From NCBI GenBank assembly GCA_938041635.1, contig CALIAD010000009.1, forward strand, positions 1 through 9,048: 9,048 nucleotides of DNA, given 5' to 3'. The position numbers and the translations under genes were made by a program. The stretch is from an uncultured Atopobium sp. Its GTDB lineage: Bacteria > Actinomycetota > Coriobacteriia > Coriobacteriales > Atopobiaceae. Numbering within the stretch: the first letter of the stretch is position 1; every line of letters starts with the position of its first letter. Below, piece by piece: positions 5,728 through 9,048 of this stretch. The notes under the pieces are model-generated. The model saw only the letters and a list, made by a program, of their open reading frames with translations. It had not been told where the DNA came from and searched no databases.

Positions 5728-7431
5728 TTACTTGCGACGCTTAAGTGCAACTGCACTGCCCAGTGCTGCCAAAGATCCAAAGAGGACGCCAGCAACAGAA
5801 GATGCATCTCCGGTGTAGGGGAGGTTGGACTTCTTGCGAGTCTTAGCAGGTTTCTCTGGAGTTGGAGGAACCTGGGTGTTAGTGACTACAAAGCCCTGAG
5901 TTGCGTCGCCAGTAATCTGGCTGGTGTAGCCGGCTACTTCGTCCTCAGAGATGGTGTAGGTAATCTCAGAGCCATCAGCTGCATAAGCCTCGAGGCCCGT
6001 GAAGGAATCCTGCCAGTTGTTGTCAGAGCTCAAGGTAAGGGTCTTACCAGTGTCAACGCCGTTTGCAAGCAGGTGAACAGTTACTACTCCGCCCTCTGCG
6101 CCATTCCAGACTTTCTGTACAGGAATGTCTGCATGAGCGTTCTTCTTGTTCTCAATAATCTTGATAGTGCCGGACTGATTGTCAACGTTTACGGTGTAGA
6201 CCGTAGCGTCACGCACATAACCATCTGGAGCGGTGATCTCTTCGATGGTGTAGGAGCCAGCAATAAGCCTCTCGGAGGTTGCAGTTCCGTCGGCGCCTGT
6301 AGTAAGAGTCCAAGAATCAGCTGGGTTAGCAACGCTTGTTACCTTAAAAGTTGCGCCTGGAAGCTGGGTAGTTGCGTTGTCAGCGTCAACCTTGATGATG
6401 CGGATGCGGCCGACAAGATTGCCGATTGCGCCGCCGGAGTTGCTTGGAGAGTAGTAGGTAAAGCCAATCTCGCTTCTTGGAGCACCGCCAGCATTGGTAA
6501 GCACACCATAGTTATGCAGAGCCATACCTGGGATAAACGTGGTGCGATACTGCAGGAGGTAACGCTGACCCTGGGAGAAGTCAACGCCGCTCAGGTTGAG
6601 GTGGTAGGAGTGACCGTCAGCTGCAATAGAAAGTGCACCATTAGGAATGGTGACCTCCTGGAGGTTGCTGTAGTTTCCGGTTCCATCAAAGTCTGCACGA
6701 TACAGGTGGAAAGAGTTGGCAATGTAGGTTACCGATGCAGGCAGGTCTCCGCCGTTTCTATCAGAAAGGGAGTCAGAGAACTCAACGCCGGTCATGTTAG
6801 CTGCGGAGTAGTTAAGGCGAACGTACCAAAGAACCTCGGACTCAGTGCCGGTAACAGGACCGCCCCACTTGTTGAGCCACTCCTGGCCAATGGTGTTCTT
6901 TGGTCGAACAATCATGTTGAGAGGAACGGCGGTGCCGTTAACGCCAAAGTCAATGTGGGTGTTATCACCTGCGTTGATGGCGTCGCGGTCATAGAGTGCA
7001 GAGAGCGAGAAAGTACCCTTAATCTGAGTGTGGGTGTTTGCATAGTCTGTATAAACAACATGCAGGGTGCCGCCAAAAATGCTGCCTGCTGCTGGAGTTG
7101 GGTAAGCCCAAGCTACGGTTGCGCCGTTAGGATCTTTAACTTCAATTGGAGTTGTGTTTTGTGTGGCTGTGAACTGGACTTTATCGGGCAGGGTAATATC
7201 AAAATAGTCACCTTCTGCCACGGTAGAAGCGGTAGATTCCCAGTTGATTGTAATATGGTACAGATTATCAGTGGTAATCTCATTGACTGGTGTATAAGTA
7301 TCATCAGCCACAGACATGCTGGTAATTTGAACCGGTGAAACAGTTGCAGCAGAAGCGAATGTTGTCACAAAAGTAACAACAATCATAAATGGCACAAGAA
7401 ATGCACCTAGTCTGACCAGTACTTTTTTCAT
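5728..7431 (-). CDS. LPYTG-anchored collagen-adhesin-like surface protein with SpaA and Cna_B domains
   Basis: A 567-residue paralogue of the LPETG adhesin with the same domain order. Signal peptide 1-28 (ASA before the cut); two MSCRAMM-like N domains, about 33-175 (GDYFDITLP at 74-82) and 176-335 (starting near NTIGQEWLNKWGG; YLLQYRTTF at 291-299); SpaA-type domain about 341-429 with Lys347, Glu398 and Asn428 as the expected isopeptide triad; Cna_B domain about 434-520 with Lys440, Glu496 or 498, and Asn518 in VTNT; short basic linker; LPYTG (537-541); membrane helix (about 544-563); KRRK tail. It should be exported and covalently joined to the wall by a sortase encoded elsewhere. No pilin motif was found. 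The ATG has GGAG 8 bases upstream. It has its own terminator and divergent upstream region. The shared order and local similarity (for example GRIRIIKVD beside ARIRIIKVD) suggest an old tandem duplication. Confidence 0.93.
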   Translation of the reverse strand: MKKVLVRLGAFLVPFMIVVTFVTTFASAATVSPVQITSMSVADDTYTPVNEITTDNLYHITINWESTASTVAEGDYFDITLPDKVQFTATQNTTPIEVKDPNGATVAWAYPTPAAGSIFGGTLHVVYTDYANTHTQIKGTFSLSALYDRDAINAGDNTHIDFGVNGTAVPLNMIVRPKNTIGQEWLNKWGGPVTGTESEVLWYVRLNYSAANMTGVEFSDSLSDRNGGDLPASVTYIANSFHLYRADFDGTGNYSNLQEVTIPNGALSIAADGHSYHLNLSGVDFSQGQRYLLQYRTTFIPGMALHNYGVLTNAGGAPRSEIGFTYYSPSNSGGAIGNLVGRIRIIKVDADNATTQLPGATFKVTSVANPADSWTLTTGADGTATSERLIAGSYTIEEITAPDGYVRDATVYTVNVDNQSGTIKIIENKKNAHADIPVQKVWNGAEGGVVTVHLLANGVDTGKTLTLSSDNNWQDSFTGLEAYAADGSEITYTISEDEVAGYTSQITGDATQGFVVTNTQVPPTPEKPAKTRKKSNLPYTGDASSVAGVLFGSLAALGSAVALKRRK

Positions 7432-7467
7432 AAACCAAACTCCAATTCGTATTTCAAACGTGAGAAA

Positions 7468-7476
7468 ATTATTGCA
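7468..7476 (-). promoter_or_regulatory. Candidate extended -10 promoter of the LPYTG adhesin gene
   Basis: On the minus strand TGCAATAAT (7476 to 7468) matches the extended -10 pattern TGnTATAAT with one mismatch. It would start RNA near 7461, about 30 bases before the ATG. The matching -35 position is poor. This is a visual match only. Confidence 0.3.
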
Positions 7477-7577
7477 GATAGGTACTTAAAAACTGTTACC
7501 AGTTTTGGTCGTCACAAAACAATTACATTTCAAGTTATAGTGTCTTTGACCTGCTCTTCTCGCCATATTTTGCGTTT

Positions 7578-7583
7578 TATAAT
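7578..7583 (+). promoter_or_regulatory. Candidate -10 box (TATAAT) for guaA
   Basis: A perfect TATAAT lies in the divergent spacer pointing toward guaA. The -35 position (about 7555-7560) reads TCTTCT and is weak, and a TTGACC (7546-7551) is too far away. If used, the guaA transcript would have a 5' leader of about 220 bases. Confidence 0.4.
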
Positions 7584-7589
7584 TGTTAG

Positions 7590-7809
7590 AAATTAGTAGC
7601 ATTTCTCGTCAGATTATAGAACTTTGCCGTCTTTTGTTTGCGCAGAATAAGAAGAGTTTTTGGCGCTCGCAATCTCTCGTGGTGTTATTGGCTGGTTGAA
7701 GGTATTATTAATAGCAATAAATTCGTGGTAGAGATATGTGTCCATACGTGCGGCATTGCGTTGGCGCAGAATCAATAGTGACCGGGAAACCGGAGAAGCG
7801 GAGTCATGC
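7590..7809 (+). promoter_or_regulatory. Possible guaA 5' leader with hairpins and a short upstream frame
   Basis: The rest of the adhesin/guaA spacer contains no convincing full gene but has several structural signals. TTATTG (7685-7690) can pair with CAATAA (7715-7720), extendable past a G bulge. GCGCAGAAT is repeated at 7640-7648 and 7764-7772. CCGG-GAAA-CCGG (7782-7793) is a GNRA-capped hairpin just before the guaA ribosome-binding site GGAG (7800-7803). A 25-codon frame starting ATG at 7736 ends at TGA 7811-7813, overlapping the guaA ATG. No purine, T-box or other riboswitch consensus was recognised, so a regulatory role is only suggested. Confidence 0.35.
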
Positions 7810-9048
7810 ATGAGCGAGTCCAGGCCCAAGCAGTTTGTTGCAGTTCTAGACTTTGGCGCCCAGTACGGCCAGTTAATTGCACGTCGCGTGCGCGATCTTA
7901 ACGTCTACTCCGAGATTGTTCCTTGTGATATTTCTGCAGATGAGCTTCGTGAGCTCAATCCATCTGCGCTTATTTTGTCCGGCGGCCCTGCTTCTGTTTA
8001 CGCGCAGGATGCGCCAAAGATTGACCCCGAGATTCTGGAACTTGGCCTTCCTGTCTTTGGTTTCTGCTATGGACAGCAGATTATGGCGGTTACCCTGGGC
8101 GGCACTGTTGGACACACCGAGAAGGGCGAGTATGGCCCAGCTCATCTGACCCGAGCGGGGGAGAGCCGCATTTTTGACGGCACCGCTGAGCAGCAGACCG
8201 TTTGGATGAGTCACCGTGACGCTGTGTCTGAGGTTCCAGAGGGCTTTACCGTTACCGCTTCTACTGACGTTTGCCCTATTGCAGCTATGGAAAACGCTGC
8301 TAAGAACCTGTATTCTACGCAGTTCCATCCAGAGGTTAACCATACCGAGTGCGGTTCTCAGATGCTTTCTAACTTCCTGTTCAATATCTGTGGTTTTGAG
8401 AAGACGTGGACCATGGACAACATCATTGAGCAGAAGGTAGAGGAGATTCGTCAGAAGGTCGGTAACGGTCGCGTTATTTTGGCACTTTCCGGCGGCGTTG
8501 ACTCTTCTGTTGTCGCAGCTCTTGTCCACCGTGCTATTGGCGATCAGCTTACCTGCGTGTTTGTTAACCATGGCATGCTTCGTAAAGGCGAGCCAGAGAT
8601 GGTTGAGCAGGTCTTCCGCAAGCAGTTTAACGTGCCTCTGATTCATGTTCATGCGGAGGAGCGCTACGCAGAGCTTCTGGATGGCGTTACCGAGCCAGAG
8701 ATGAAGCGTCGCCTGATTGGTACCGAGTTCTGGAAGGTCTTCTTTGACGAGGCTCAGAAGCTGGACGGCGTTCAGTTCCTGGCACAGGGTACCATTTATC
8801 CTGACATTATTGAGTCGGGCGCTCGTAAGACCGGCGGCAAGGCTGCAACCATCAAGAGCCACCACAACCTGATTCCATTCCCAGAAGGCGTTCACTTTGA
8901 CCTAATTGAGCCCCTTGATCACTTCTTCAAGGACGAGGTCCGTGCACTGGGCGTTTCCCTTGGACTGCCAGAGAATCTTGTCTACAGGCAACCATTCCCA
9001 GGTCCTGGCCTTGCTATCCGCATCATTGGCGACGTTACCCCAGAAAAG
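7810..9048 (+). CDS. guaA: GMP synthase (glutamine-hydrolysing), 3' end outside window
   Basis: It catalyses XMP + ATP + glutamine to GMP, the last step of de novo guanine nucleotide synthesis, in the cytosol. The window holds 413 codons of an expected 510-525. The class I glutamine amidotransferase domain (about 8-195) has LDFGAQY (13-19), LSGGPASVY (56-64), nucleophile Cys86 in GFCYGQQ, and His173/Glu175 in QFHPE, so the catalytic triad is complete. The ATP-pyrophosphatase domain begins near 203 with the P-loop SGGVDSS (227-233), followed by GTIYPDIIES (327-336) and KTGGKAATIKSHHN (340-353). The start of the C-terminal dimerisation domain is visible (RQPFPGPGLAIRI, 393-405). The ATG at 7810 has GGAG 6 bases upstream; the nearby ATG at 7806 is in a different frame. 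The gene is intact as far as seen and is truncated only by the window edge. Confidence 0.97.
   Translation, partial: MSESRPKQFVAVLDFGAQYGQLIARRVRDLNVYSEIVPCDISADELRELNPSALILSGGPASVYAQDAPKIDPEILELGLPVFGFCYGQQIMAVTLGGTVGHTEKGEYGPAHLTRAGESRIFDGTAEQQTVWMSHRDAVSEVPEGFTVTASTDVCPIAAMENAAKNLYSTQFHPEVNHTECGSQMLSNFLFNICGFEKTWTMDNIIEQKVEEIRQKVGNGRVILALSGGVDSSVVAALVHRAIGDQLTCVFVNHGMLRKGEPEMVEQVFRKQFNVPLIHVHAEERYAELLDGVTEPEMKRRLIGTEFWKVFFDEAQKLDGVQFLAQGTIYPDIIESGARKTGGKAATIKSHHNLIPFPEGVHFDLIEPLDHFFKDEVRALGVSLGLPENLVYRQPFPGPGLAIRIIGDVTPEK

Noticed and set aside
5614..7338. 574-codon open frame on the plus strand opposite the LPYTG adhesin
   Set aside because: It starts at TTG without a supported ribosome-binding site and lies almost wholly antisense to a clear adhesin gene. 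Its predicted product is Cys-rich with no recognisable domain. It is best explained by the codon pattern of the real gene.
3450..7431. A pilus operon
   Set aside because: Cna_B and SpaA domains with LPXTG motifs occur in pilins, but no YPKN-like pilin motif and no sortase were found, and each gene has its own terminator. Stand-alone adhesins fit better.
7560..7809. Known purine, T-box or c-di-GMP riboswitch before guaA
   Set aside because: No conserved core of these classes could be matched by eye, so only unassigned structure is reported.
7614..7829. 71-codon minus-strand frame across the guaA leader
   Set aside because: It begins inside guaA at TTG and no start within it has a usable ribosome-binding site. 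The sequence suggests no family. Conservation would be needed to revive it.

Overview
The window comes from a Gram-positive, actinobacterial-type genome of moderate GC content. Sortase-anchored surface proteins, an LCP (LytR-CpsA-Psr) wall ligase with a LytR_C domain, and the general gene style suggest a host-associated member of the Coriobacteriia (Atopobium/Lancefieldella/Olsenella-like). That placement is inferred from protein style only and was not tested by any search.

Layout: the left edge carries the 3' end of a gene with a ferredoxin-type [4Fe-4S] site (1-297, +), followed 33 bases later by ychF (331-1395, +), which ends at a strong terminator. Three genes then run on the minus strand: an LCP protein (1542-3230), a collagen-adhesin-like LPETG surface protein (3450-5264), and a second surface protein of the same architecture ending in LPYTG (5728-7431). 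Each adhesin is followed by its own intrinsic terminator and the LCP gene converges on the ychF terminator, so these are probably three separate transcription units. A divergent spacer of about 380 bases leads to guaA (7810 to the right edge, +), which is cut off by the window after 413 codons.

The central block is an accessory cell-surface module lying between two housekeeping genes. Both adhesins have a signal peptide, an MSCRAMM-like N-terminal adhesive region, a SpaA-type and a Cna_B-type isopeptide domain, a linker, and a sorting signal. The LCP protein would attach glycopolymers to peptidoglycan or possibly to surface proteins. No sortase is present, so anchoring must depend on an enzyme encoded elsewhere.

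The most notable non-coding signals are: an octamer GCGAGAAG (or its complement) present in all four larger intergenic spacers; three TTCACA hexamers at 10-11 base spacing upstream of the first adhesin; a consensus Shine-Dalgarno sequence opposite the terminator of the second adhesin; and a long possible guaA leader with a GNRA hairpin and a short upstream frame that overlaps the guaA start as ATGA. No tRNA, rRNA, CRISPR array, insertion sequence or recognised riboswitch was seen.
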